A stretch of DNA of 64,000 bases. Source: Haliea salexigens DSM 19537 (lineage in GTDB: Bacteria; Pseudomonadota; Gammaproteobacteria; Pseudomonadales; Halieaceae). The translations under genes and the position numbers were made by a program. This document shows positions 1 through 7,800 of this stretch, piece after piece. Location: positions 210,623-274,622 of the forward strand of contig NZ_AUHJ01000005.1 of the NCBI RefSeq assembly GCF_000423125.1, given 5' to 3'. How positions within the stretch are numbered: position 1 is the stretch's first letter; every line of letters begins with the position of its first letter. The notes beneath the pieces are model-generated. The model saw nothing but the letters and a program-made list of their open reading frames with translations. It made no database searches and was not told the DNA's origin.

Positions 1-1
1 A

Positions 2-55
2 TTGCTTGAAAGCAGTACGCACACCTTTCTGGAGGGTCTGCGCAAGCGCCAATAA
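2..55 (+). CDS. C-terminal fragment of a truncated upstream gene
   Basis: An open frame enters from the left edge and stops at TAA (53-55), giving a 17-residue tail ending FLEGLRKRQ. The amphipathic, basic ending looks like a real protein C-terminus, and no other gene occupies this stretch. The family cannot be identified from so few residues. About 60 bp separate it from the next gene. Confidence 0.35.
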   Translation: MLESSTHTFLEGLRKRQ

Positions 56-117
56 CTGCGCGTCGGACGGATGTTGAGGTATAGTGGTCCGGCTTGAGAC
101 CTTCATAGCGAGACACC

Positions 118-435
118 ATGCAAAGCTCCCGACCGTACTCCCCGGACGCTCCCAGCCGGGCGTCTATCGACCTGACCCCAGGTGAACTCCTGCTGGAGTT
201 TGGTACAGACTGGTGTGGCCATTGCCAGGCCGCACAACCTGCCATTGCAGAGGCGCTGCAAGCGCATACGGCACTCGCACACCTCAAAATTGAAGATGGC
301 AAGGGGCGCCCGCTCGGACGTTCCTTTGCTGTGAAATTGTGGCCGACGCTGATACTGCTGCGCGCAGGGCAGGAAGTAGGACGCGTGGTGCGCCCCACGG
401 CAGCCTCGCAAGTGACCCAACTGCTGCAACGCTGA
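118..435 (+). CDS. Thioredoxin-like protein
   Basis: A 105-residue single-domain thioredoxin fold protein. The redox motif WCGHC is at residues 32-36 and the conserved cis-proline is in LWPTLIL (Pro76), the two hallmarks of a functional dithiol-disulfide oxidoreductase. There is no signal peptide, so it should act in the cytoplasm. The length matches E. coli TrxA (about 108), but the Gly-His dipeptide between the cysteines, instead of Gly-Pro, suggests a less reducing, specialised thioredoxin. It is followed 7 bp later by a methyltransferase, so the two are probably co-transcribed. The specific substrate is unknown. Confidence 0.85.
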   Translation: MQSSRPYSPDAPSRASIDLTPGELLLEFGTDWCGHCQAAQPAIAEALQAHTALAHLKIEDGKGRPLGRSFAVKLWPTLILLRAGQEVGRVVRPTAASQVTQLLQR

Positions 436-442
436 ACGCCCG

Positions 443-1666
443 ATGGCCGCAAACACCGTCCCGGAAAACGACTGCCTGCAGCGTTTCCACGCCCTTGATA
501 CGTTGCTCCACCAGCACCGCGAGCTGTGGCAGCTGAGACCGTTTCACTATCGTGTGCTGCCCTGGTCGACAACCCATCCCACACTTGCTGCAGCGCTGCA
601 GCGCCTGAATGACGTACAGCTGACAGCTCTGGAGGCTGCACCACTGGAACGCCTGCAATGGTTGCGACCCTGGCTGGGCGAGGCCTCCGCGCGCCTCGCC
701 GAGCTGTGCGCCCTGCCCCGTTTACCCGCCCGCGATCTGGCGGTTCCTGCACGCCTGGATACAGGTATCCCCGGGCGCAAGTGGCAACAGATTAAAGCGT
801 TCGCGGCGCGCATGCCCGACACCGACCAGCAGGTGCTTGAATGGTGCGCCGGCAAGGGGCATCTCGGTCGGCTGCTGGCGACGAGCGACCGGCGCCCGGT
901 GACCAGTATCGAACGAGATCCCGAGCTCTGCCGCGCCGGACGGCAACTGGCGGCGCGCTGGGCGGCGTCGGTCGAGTTTTGCGAAATGGACGTACTGTGT
1001 GCCAACGCTGGCGCACTACTGCCACGTGGAGGGCACGCTGTTGCCCTGCATGCCTGTGGCGACCTGCACACGACACTCTTGCAGCACTGGACACACAGCG
1101 AGTGCGCACGACTCAGTCTCTCGCCCTGCTGCTACGACGCGATTGCCCAGCACGCCTACCAACCGCTTTCGCGCCCGGGAGCGGCGAGCGAACTGCGACT
1201 GAGCCGCACCGACCTGCAGTTGACCCAGCAGGAAACCGTCACGGGCAGTTGCGGTACACGGCGCAAGCGGCAACGCGAGCTGTGGTGGCGGCTGGCGTTT
1301 GACGAGTGGCAGCGTACTGCGCGCGCCAGCGACAGCTACCTGCCTCTGCCATCCCTACCGACCGCTGTTCTGCGCGGCTCATTCAGCGAATTTTTGCGTT
1401 ACGCCGCTGCGCTCAAGCACCTGCCAGCACCGGATACCGTGAGTGAACAGCAGTGGCTTGAACAGGGTGCGCGGCGGCGCAGGCTGCTGCGGCGTATCGA
1501 GCTCGTCACGCATGTGTTTCAACGCCCGCTGGAGATCTGGCTGGCGCTGGACCGCGCCCTGCTGCTGCAGGAAAGCGGCGCGGACGTGCGTCTCGGCACA
1601 TTCTGTGATTACCAGCTGACACCGCGCAACCTGCTGATTGACGCCCGGCGGCCAGGGTATGCCTGA
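443..1666 (+). CDS. SAM-dependent methyltransferase (GSTCD-like)
   Basis: A 407-residue protein with a class I methyltransferase core in its middle. A glycine-rich motif I (EWCAGKGHLG, about residues 133-142) is followed by an acidic SAM-ribose residue in SIERDP, then HACGDLH (about 203-209) and SPCCYD (227-232). The HACGDLH and SPCCYD pair is characteristic of the group related to the methyltransferase domain of human GSTCD. The N-terminal 110 residues and C-terminal 150 residues have no domain I recognise. The substrate is unknown; RNA or a small molecule are both possible. The 3' end overlaps the following VanZ-like gene by 8 bp, suggesting translational coupling. Confidence 0.75.
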   Translation: MAANTVPENDCLQRFHALDTLLHQHRELWQLRPFHYRVLPWSTTHPTLAAALQRLNDVQLTALEAAPLERLQWLRPWLGEASARLAELCALPRLPARDLAVPARLDTGIPGRKWQQIKAFAARMPDTDQQVLEWCAGKGHLGRLLATSDRRPVTSIERDPELCRAGRQLAARWAASVEFCEMDVLCANAGALLPRGGHAVALHACGDLHTTLLQHWTHSECARLSLSPCCYDAIAQHAYQPLSRPGAASELRLSRTDLQLTQQETVTGSCGTRRKRQRELWWRLAFDEWQRTARASDSYLPLPSLPTAVLRGSFSEFLRYAAALKHLPAPDTVSEQQWLEQGARRRRLLRRIELVTHVFQRPLEIWLALDRALLLQESGADVRLGTFCDYQLTPRNLLIDARRPGYA

Positions 1667-2081
1667 TCCTGCCGTGCGGCACGCTGGCCGCTACCGAGCA
1701 GCCCAGTGGCAGGCCATTGCGGCGCTCAGCCTCACCGCTGCGTTACTGCTGTCGCCGGGGTCGGCACTCGCAGCACTCGCTGACTGGCTCGCGCTCGCGG
1801 ATACACCGGCCCCCCAGGTGAGCGGGTCGGACAAATTCGTCCACGCGCTCCTGTTCGGGCTGTGTGGGCTCACAAGCCTGCGCGCCTGGGGCGATCGACG
1901 CACCCACGCCGTGCGCACCGCACTCGCACTGGCACTGTTTGCCGTGGCTACCGAGACGCTGCAACTGTGGGTTCCCGGGCGTTCGGCCAGCCTCGGCGAC
2001 CTCGTGGCCGACCTGCTCGGTGTGCTGGCGGGCATGGGGCTGGCAGCCTGGACGATGCGTTCCCGGCCTGCGGCGCCTTGA
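1659..2081 (+). CDS. VanZ-like membrane protein
   Basis: A 140-residue integral membrane protein starting at the ATG at 1659, which overlaps the end of the methyltransferase gene. It has three or four hydrophobic helices. The VanZ signatures DKFVHALLFG (after the first helix) and TETLQLWVPGR..SLGDLVAD are present. VanZ was named from teicoplanin resistance, but most proteobacterial members are of unknown function and many are small envelope proteins. An alternative TTG start at 1638 would add seven residues without a better ribosome site. The family call is secure; function is not. Confidence 0.8.
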   Translation: MPDPAVRHAGRYRAAQWQAIAALSLTAALLLSPGSALAALADWLALADTPAPQVSGSDKFVHALLFGLCGLTSLRAWGDRRTHAVRTALALALFAVATETLQLWVPGRSASLGDLVADLLGVLAGMGLAAWTMRSRPAAP

Positions 2082-2161
2082 GGCAGGCCTGTGAAAATCG
2101 CGGGATGGCGCTATACTCAACCGTTTTGGATGCCCAGCGCGCGACGCAACAGGCTCAGCCC

Positions 2162-2500
2162 ATGGTAAAAAAGCTACCCGACAAAGCCGACCTGCGCGCC
2201 GACCTCGACCGCGAGACTCGGCGCTTTTTGCAGGAGGGTGGTGAGGTGAAATCGGTGCCGTCCGGCGTCAGTGGCAAAGACCCTCTCGCCCCTCCGCTGT
2301 ATTTGACCCGGCGGCTGTTCAGCGAGCCTCGCGCAGAGCGGACCCTGATCCCCGAAGTGGTCGCCGCCATCGAAGAGCGCCGCAAAGCACTGCAGAAAAA
2401 GCGCCCTGCCACGAAAACGGTCAACCGTTCCCGCCCTCGACGCAAGACGCTGTACGATGATTTTGGTGAGCCACTGCGCCAGATCTGGGTAGACGAATAA
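2162..2500 (+). CDS. Small basic SutA-like protein
   Basis: A soluble protein of about 112 residues (start chosen at ATG 2162, MVKKLPDK; an in-frame ATG at 2105 would add 19 residues). The N-terminal part has an amphipathic helix leading into FLQEGGEVKSV, which resembles the FLxxGGxVxxI element of the Pseudomonas RNA-polymerase-associated regulator SutA. A lysine/arginine-rich stretch follows, ending in an acidic tail (IWVDE). There is no transmembrane segment. The SutA relationship rests on a short motif only and is tentative. A second small protein with the same motif is encoded at 27254-27451. It may bind RNA polymerase or nucleic acid, but this is inference. Confidence 0.6.
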   Translation: MVKKLPDKADLRADLDRETRRFLQEGGEVKSVPSGVSGKDPLAPPLYLTRRLFSEPRAERTLIPEVVAAIEERRKALQKKRPATKTVNRSRPRRKTLYDDFGEPLRQIWVDE

Positions 2501-2502
2501 CG

Positions 2503-2973
2503 CTATTGCGCCGCGCCGCTATCCCCGGAAGCTGGTGCCGATTCCTTCGCAGGTCCGTTCCCCGCCTCGGAAGTCAACTCGAAACGATGCTGCGGAATGT
2601 AGACGATGAGGCGCTGCCCGGCAATCAACTCGCCCGCCCGCAGTGACCTGCCGTCGATCTGGGCGCGCCATTGCGGGCCCACGCGCACGGTTGTCTCATG
2701 CCCCGGACTGCCATCGACATGTATGGTGCGCACCGTCATGCGATTACCGCTGACCCGGAGCACCTCAACCTCGGCCTGGGCATACCGCACACCGTCGCGC
2801 TGGTAGATACCGCGGCAGATCTGCTGCATATCAGGGTAGCTGTCGCGGACCGCCTGCGACCAGGCGAGGGTGTCACAGGTGGGTAATCGGGTGTCTATAT
2901 CGTACTGCGCCTGAACAACATGGCTCGCCAGCACACAGTACAGCGCTGCAAGAATTCGGCGGCTCTCCTTCAT
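2503..2973 (-). CDS. Secreted hypothetical protein
   Basis: About 156 residues from the ATG at 2973, which is preceded by a GAGGGAGAG ribosome site. The N-terminus (MKESRR then a hydrophobic run ending in VVQAQ) is a typical Sec signal peptide. The mature part contains two cysteines that could form a disulfide (PTCDTL and QQICRG) and a beta-rich C-terminal half, followed by a low-complexity Pro/Ala/Ser tail. No family recognised. It is convergent with the preceding gene, with the stop codons only 2 bp apart. Probably periplasmic. Confidence 0.65.
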   Translation of the reverse strand: MKESRRILAALYCVLASHVVQAQYDIDTRLPTCDTLAWSQAVRDSYPDMQQICRGIYQRDGVRYAQAEVEVLRVSGNRMTVRTIHVDGSPGHETTVRVGPQWRAQIDGRSLRAGELIAGQRLIVYIPQHRFELTSEAGNGPAKESAPASGDSGAAQ

Positions 2974-3128
2974 TCTCTCTCCCTCAGCATTCCCGACGGC
3001 TTGCCGCCGACCGCTGTAACCGCCCGCCAGAACACTACGCCGCGCGAGGTCTATACTGATTTGGCAAGCGGCAATCTGCAGCCGGGACCGCATCGTATAC
3101 AGACTAACGTTTCTCAGAGGTTTGCACC

Positions 3129-4589
3129 ATGATTGAGCTTCACGAAAAAATCGATGTGCCGCGCCCTGTGCGCGAAGCGTTCGACTATGTGAAAGACTTT
3201 CGCAGCACCCGGGAATGGGATGCTACCGCCAGCGCTGTGGAGAAGTTGTCCGCAGGCGCCGTCGAAGTGGGGACCCGGTTTCGCGTCACCTGTGATATGC
3301 CCGTCGGGTCCGTCGACCTGCTCTATACCGTCACCCATCTGGAGCAGGACAAATCGATTGAGCTTCACGGCACTTGCCGACTGTTCGAAGTCACCGACGT
3401 CATCCACTTCTCCACATCCGCCACGGGCACGCACATTGATTACCGCGCATCCTTCAGCTTCCACGTGCCGCTGGGGCCCACCGTGGCGGCGCTGCGCAAG
3501 GGCATGGAGAAAATGGGCTTTGAATCCGTACAGGGGCTGAAAGCGGCACTGGAGGACGATTACCCTGCACCGGCCATCTCCGCGGGCAACGCGCGCGCTG
3601 ACCGCTGGGTGTTGCCCGGCATCGCACGCTTCAGCCGGCGCGGCTACACGCTGGGCAAACGGCACTGGAACCCGATGTCCGCGTGGATGGGCGACAAGCA
3701 CGCGGTCATCACCGGGGCCACGTCCGGGCTGGGCCTCGCCACAGCACAATCCCTCGCGGAACGCGGCGCCGCGCTTACCCTGGTGATACGCAACGAATCG
3801 CGCGCGCAGGAACTGGTCAATACACTGCAGCGCGAAACGGGCAACCCCAATATTTCCGTGGAAATTGCCGACTTGAGCCTGATGTCGGAAGTGGAGCGCC
3901 TGGTAGAACGCCTGCTGCGTACCGGACGTCCAATCGATATTCTGGTCAACAATGCAGGCGCCCTCTTCAATGAACGCACCTTGACGCCCGAGGGCCTGGA
4001 ACAGAGCTTCGCGCTTCTGCTGCTTTCGCCCTACCGCCTCACGGAAGGGCTGAAGCCCCTGTTGCTCGCCGCTCCTCAGGCGCGCGTGATCAACGTGGTG
4101 TCAGGCGGCATGTACACGCAGCCCCTGAAAGTGCGCTGGCTGCAGGCACGGGAAGAAAACTATTCGGGCAGTGTGGCCTACGCCCGCTGCAAGCGGGCGC
4201 TCATGGTCCTCACCGAGCAGTGGGCTGAAGCCTGGGAAGATGAAGGCGTTGTGGTCAATGCCATGCATCCCGGCTGGGCCGACACCCCGGGGGTGGAATC
4301 GGCACTGCCCGGGTTCCATCGCATAACGCGGCGTATCCTGCGCAGTCCGGAAGAAGGCGCCGATACCATCGTGTGGCTTGCGGTCGCCACTGAAGCGGGC
4401 AAGGCAAGCGGGGAGCTGTTTCTTGACCGTGAACCGCGCACACCGCACTTGCTGCGCAAGACCGAAGGCGATGCTACGGAGCGCGATGCCCTGCAACCCT
4501 ACCTGGATTCGGTCACAGCGGCCAAAAAACGCAAAACCCCGGCGAAGCGACGCAGCGGTGCGCGCAAGCAGGCGGCAACCGCGGGTTAA
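3129..4589 (+). CDS. SRPBCC-SDR fusion oxidoreductase
   Basis: A 486-residue two-domain protein. Residues 1 to about 145 look like an SRPBCC (START/polyketide-cyclase) ligand-binding domain: an N-terminal beta strand, a DYVKDF..TREWD helix and a C-terminal long helix. Residues about 188-440 are a short-chain dehydrogenase with cofactor motif TGATSGLG (195-202), NNAG (274-277), catalytic Ser325 and YARCK (Tyr351, Lys355). The C-terminus is basic (KKRKTPAKRR). The SRPBCC part presumably holds a hydrophobic substrate that the SDR part oxidises or reduces with NAD(P). The substrate is unknown; lipid or steroid-like is likely given the neighbours (epoxide hydrolase, thioesterase). Confidence 0.85.
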   Translation: MIELHEKIDVPRPVREAFDYVKDFRSTREWDATASAVEKLSAGAVEVGTRFRVTCDMPVGSVDLLYTVTHLEQDKSIELHGTCRLFEVTDVIHFSTSATGTHIDYRASFSFHVPLGPTVAALRKGMEKMGFESVQGLKAALEDDYPAPAISAGNARADRWVLPGIARFSRRGYTLGKRHWNPMSAWMGDKHAVITGATSGLGLATAQSLAERGAALTLVIRNESRAQELVNTLQRETGNPNISVEIADLSLMSEVERLVERLLRTGRPIDILVNNAGALFNERTLTPEGLEQSFALLLLSPYRLTEGLKPLLLAAPQARVINVVSGGMYTQPLKVRWLQAREENYSGSVAYARCKRALMVLTEQWAEAWEDEGVVVNAMHPGWADTPGVESALPGFHRITRRILRSPEEGADTIVWLAVATEAGKASGELFLDREPRTPHLLRKTEGDATERDALQPYLDSVTAAKKRKTPAKRRSGARKQAATAG

Positions 4590-4681
4590 GCGGGTATACC
4601 GCAGGCGCGGATTGACGCCAGTAGCGCTTGCATCGCAACTGCGCTGTGGCTACGGTAGTGCGCTCAACTGAGGGTCCTGCC

Positions 4682-5836
4682 ATGTCCGACACCACCGTCC
4701 TGCCATTCACTGTCGATATTTCCGATGCGGATCTGGAGGATTTGCGGCGCCGCCTTAGCACAACCCGGTGGCCGGATAACGAAACCTGCGAAGACTGGAG
4801 CCAGGGTATCCCCCTGGCTTACACTCAGGAACTGGCAGGCTACTGGGCCCGCGAATACGACTGGCGGCGCTGTGAGGCGGAGCTGAACCGCTGGCCCCAG
4901 TTCCGCACCCGCCTCGACGGCATCGACATCCACTTCCTCCACTGTCGCTCGCCGCATGCAGATGCTTTGCCCCTGATCATTTCTCACGGCTGGCCCGGCT
5001 CGGTACTGGAGTTTCGCCATATCATCGACGCGCTGGTAGACCCGGTTGCGCACGGAGGCAGCGCCGCGGATGCCTTCCATGTGGTAATTCCCTCCCTGCC
5101 GGGCTACGGTTTCTCGGGTAAACCGACTGGCACTGGCACCTCCGTGGAGCGCATTGGCCGCATGTGGGGCGAGCTGATGGCGCGCCTCGGCTATAGCCGC
5201 TACGTCGCGCAGGGGGGCGACTGGGGCAGCATGATCACCCAGAGTATTGGACAGACGGAGACCGACCATTGCGCGGGCATCCACATCACCATGCCCATTG
5301 TGACTCCCGACCCGGAGACGATGAACGACCTCACGCCGAATGAGCAGGCGGCACTGGAAGCGATGACCTTCTACTCCCAGTGGGACTCCGGCTACTCGAA
5401 ACAGCAGTCCACCCGCCCGCAGACCCTCGGTTATGGGCTGGCTGACTCGCCCGTCGGCCAGATGGCCTGGGTTGTGGAGAAATTCCACGCGTGGACAGAC
5501 TGCGAGCGCGATGGCATCAAGCACCCTGAACATGTCATCAACCGCGATGAACTGCTCGACAACGTGATGCTCTATTGGTTGAACAACACCGGCGCGAGCT
5601 CGGCACGGCTGTATTGGGAGAGCTTCAACGCCCCTTCCATGCAGCCGATTGCCATGCCCACCGGGTGCTCAATTTTCCCCAAAGAGATTTTCCGCAGTAG
5701 CCGACGCTGGGCCGAGCAGCGCTTCCAGAACCTCATTCACTGGAACGAACTGCCGCAAGGCGGGCACTTCGCCGCGCTGGAGCAACCTGACGTACTGGTC
5801 AACGAGTTACGCACCTGCTTTCGCAGCCTGCGCTAG
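4682..5836 (+). CDS. Epoxide hydrolase, EHN/microsomal type
   Basis: A 384-residue alpha/beta hydrolase with the N-terminal EHN domain of microsomal-type epoxide hydrolases (residues about 4-110). Visible active-site elements are the oxyanion motif HGWPGS (102-107), the nucleophile Asp180 in GGDWGS and the catalytic histidine in QGGHFAALE (about 362). It hydrolyses epoxides to vicinal diols through an alkyl-enzyme intermediate. The start at ATG 4682 is chosen because it is the family N-terminus and upstream residues look non-coding. It lies between the SRPBCC-SDR and the hotdog thioesterase in the same direction, with gaps of about 90 and 27 bp, so likely shares their pathway. Confidence 0.9.
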   Translation: MSDTTVLPFTVDISDADLEDLRRRLSTTRWPDNETCEDWSQGIPLAYTQELAGYWAREYDWRRCEAELNRWPQFRTRLDGIDIHFLHCRSPHADALPLIISHGWPGSVLEFRHIIDALVDPVAHGGSAADAFHVVIPSLPGYGFSGKPTGTGTSVERIGRMWGELMARLGYSRYVAQGGDWGSMITQSIGQTETDHCAGIHITMPIVTPDPETMNDLTPNEQAALEAMTFYSQWDSGYSKQQSTRPQTLGYGLADSPVGQMAWVVEKFHAWTDCERDGIKHPEHVINRDELLDNVMLYWLNNTGASSARLYWESFNAPSMQPIAMPTGCSIFPKEIFRSSRRWAEQRFQNLIHWNELPQGGHFAALEQPDVLVNELRTCFRSLR

Positions 5837-5863
5837 CACACACCACAGAACAGGACTCGCTAC

Positions 5864-6538
5864 ATGTTTGACAGCCGTGAAAGCAGCAGGGCGGTTTTCA
5901 GCCCTTTTGCCTCGGAAGAGGTTTCGCCGCCTTTTTCACCCCACTGGGAAGCGAAGCGCAGGGCCGCCGAGGCTTTGCGCGCACTCACCGAAGCCCTGGT
6001 AACCAGCGATGCCTCCACTGACCTCATCAATGCGCTCGCGCAGCGTCTCGAACGCGAGGCTCACCAGCTGCAGGCCGAGCCACGTCTCTACGGCCTGGCG
6101 GCATTCTTGAAGGATGGCAAACACGGCGGGCACGGTGAGGTGAATCATGAACTGAATGCGCTGGGCGGCTGGAGCAACCCTCTGTCGCCGGCACTCAATA
6201 TGTGGCTCAAGGGGCGCGAGGCCTTCGGGACCGTGCGCTGCGGCTATGCCTACGAAGGACCGCCCGGCTATATCCACGGGGGCTTTATCGCGGCTATCTT
6301 CGACCAGTTCCTCGGCATGGCGCAACTGGCGGGCGACAACCCCGGTATGACCGGTTCGCTGACCGTGCGCTACCACCGCCCGACACCGTTGAATCGCGAT
6401 CTGGACCTGCGCGCAACCCTGCAGGACTCTGCCGGCCGCAAAACGGTGGTCACCGGAGACATGCTGCTGGATGGCGAAGTGACCGCAACCTGCGAGGCGC
6501 TGTTCATTCGCCCCCGCACGGCTTTGCTCGACCCCTGA
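5864..6538 (+). CDS. Hotdog-fold acyl-CoA thioesterase (PaaI/4HBT-like)
   Basis: A 224-residue protein with a C-terminal hotdog thioesterase domain (from about residue 85). The segment GYIHGGFIAAIFDQFLG is the hallmark helix of PaaI/4HBT thioesterases, with His-Gly-Gly and the acidic catalytic Asp in FDQFLG. It is followed by the strand LTVRYHRPTPLN. The N-terminal region is a longer helical extension than in PaaI. It probably hydrolyses an acyl-CoA thioester. It starts 27 bp after the epoxide hydrolase and is the last gene of this plus-strand group; the next gene is convergent. Confidence 0.82.
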   Translation: MFDSRESSRAVFSPFASEEVSPPFSPHWEAKRRAAEALRALTEALVTSDASTDLINALAQRLEREAHQLQAEPRLYGLAAFLKDGKHGGHGEVNHELNALGGWSNPLSPALNMWLKGREAFGTVRCGYAYEGPPGYIHGGFIAAIFDQFLGMAQLAGDNPGMTGSLTVRYHRPTPLNRDLDLRATLQDSAGRKTVVTGDMLLDGEVTATCEALFIRPRTALLDP

Positions 6539-6552
6539 GTCGCTGCCCGGAT

Positions 6553-7701
6553 TCAGCCCTCGAAGCTATCGCTGGTGTTGAGGCTGGCAGAAAACGGCAC
6601 CGGGGTGAAGCGGCGCGGCGCCGCCTGTTCCCTATCCACATCGTTACCTGGCGGTTCGGCGGGCGGCAACTGGGCGCGCCGACGGGGCGGCGTTTCAACA
6701 CGTCGCGCCACGCTGAAACCGGCGGCATCCAGCGGGTGCGACAGCGGTTCTACCTGCTGCGTCTCCACGGGTGGCGCCAGCGCCTCACCCAGCGCCGCCG
6801 GCGGTACCGGTCGCCGTCGACGATCACCCGCGCGAGCCGCCCGACCACCTGAGGCGAGCGTCATCGACACCCCGCCACTACCGATAAACTCCAGCCCCTG
6901 CAGTGCCGCATCGGTGGTTTCTACCGTGCGCTCGCGGGCGACCGGCACGTCGCATTCAGGCGGTGTTAATGCAAGCTCGTGCCGCTCCTGCGTCTGCCAG
7001 TGCGCATCACCCTGCAGGGCACGCTGACGCAGAACGTCATTGGCACAGGCGCTCCAGCGACCAAAATGTACGGATAGCGCGGGATCCGGCATACGGTGCT
7101 TGCGAAACTCGCGCTGCGCTGCCATGAAGTGCTGCTTTACGGCGCGATAATGAAAGATGTGATCTTCGGTTTTCAGGTGCAGCGCCTGCCCGCCGCGGCG
7201 GAACATCACCATCTGCGGTGGCAGCACGCCCTGCACGCTGTGGAGCAGGTCGGCGAGAAAACACAACCGGAAAGCATCGTGCCGGTTGGTTTTACCCTGA
7301 ATGTCACAGGGGATATACAGGTGATTCCCCAGCTCTGAGTAGCCGCTGGTACGCATCAACAACTGGCTGGATGCTGCCAGCGGCCCCACGGCGAGCTGGC
7401 CGTTGACGATGAACTCCGTGCCGCTGCGCATGGCCGCCAGCGTGTCGCTGCGCCGCAGTGCCTCCGGCGCATCCCAGTCGATCAATATGACTTGCCGACC
7501 CTTGTTGGCGAGCAGTTCGGCGACTGCATCCTGTCGCCGGGCACTGTCGCCGGGTGGCGCACTGCCCGCATCGGGCGCAACGCCGTGCGCGGGGTTTTCG
7601 AGTGTCAGGCGCTCCATCCAGCAGGCGAATGGCGATTCCTTGAACAGCACCATGTCTTCGGATGTAAAAGTCAGTGTTCTATCGACGCTGTAGAGGTACA
7701 T
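6553..7701 (-). CDS. Hypothetical protein, degenerate RecB-like nuclease N-half
   Basis: A 382-residue protein. The N-terminal 170 residues (TSEDMVLFKESPFACWMERL, then an inferred nuclease core ending HDAFRLCFLADLLHSVQGVLPP) resemble the start of TM0106-family RecB-like nucleases. In those proteins a recruited substrate helix, an Asp/Glu-x-Lys catalytic core and an LSFYADQL-like helix appear in the same order. Here the position expected to carry the catalytic D-x-K reads CDIQGKT, so activity is uncertain. The C-terminal 150 residues are proline/arginine-rich low complexity and probably disordered. Resemblance is by eye only. The gene is alone, convergent with the thioesterase. Confidence 0.6.
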   Translation of the reverse strand: MYLYSVDRTLTFTSEDMVLFKESPFACWMERLTLENPAHGVAPDAGSAPPGDSARRQDAVAELLANKGRQVILIDWDAPEALRRSDTLAAMRSGTEFIVNGQLAVGPLAASSQLLMRTSGYSELGNHLYIPCDIQGKTNRHDAFRLCFLADLLHSVQGVLPPQMVMFRRGGQALHLKTEDHIFHYRAVKQHFMAAQREFRKHRMPDPALSVHFGRWSACANDVLRQRALQGDAHWQTQERHELALTPPECDVPVARERTVETTDAALQGLEFIGSGGVSMTLASGGRAARAGDRRRRPVPPAALGEALAPPVETQQVEPLSHPLDAAGFSVARRVETPPRRRAQLPPAEPPGNDVDREQAAPRRFTPVPFSASLNTSDSFEG

Positions 7702-7800
7702 GGGTGAGGACCAATCCCTTTGGTTTTTTTACCTTCCGAAGCAGGTACTTAACACCAATGCTTTATAACGAATCACGGCGCGACTGTCCACGCCACGCGT

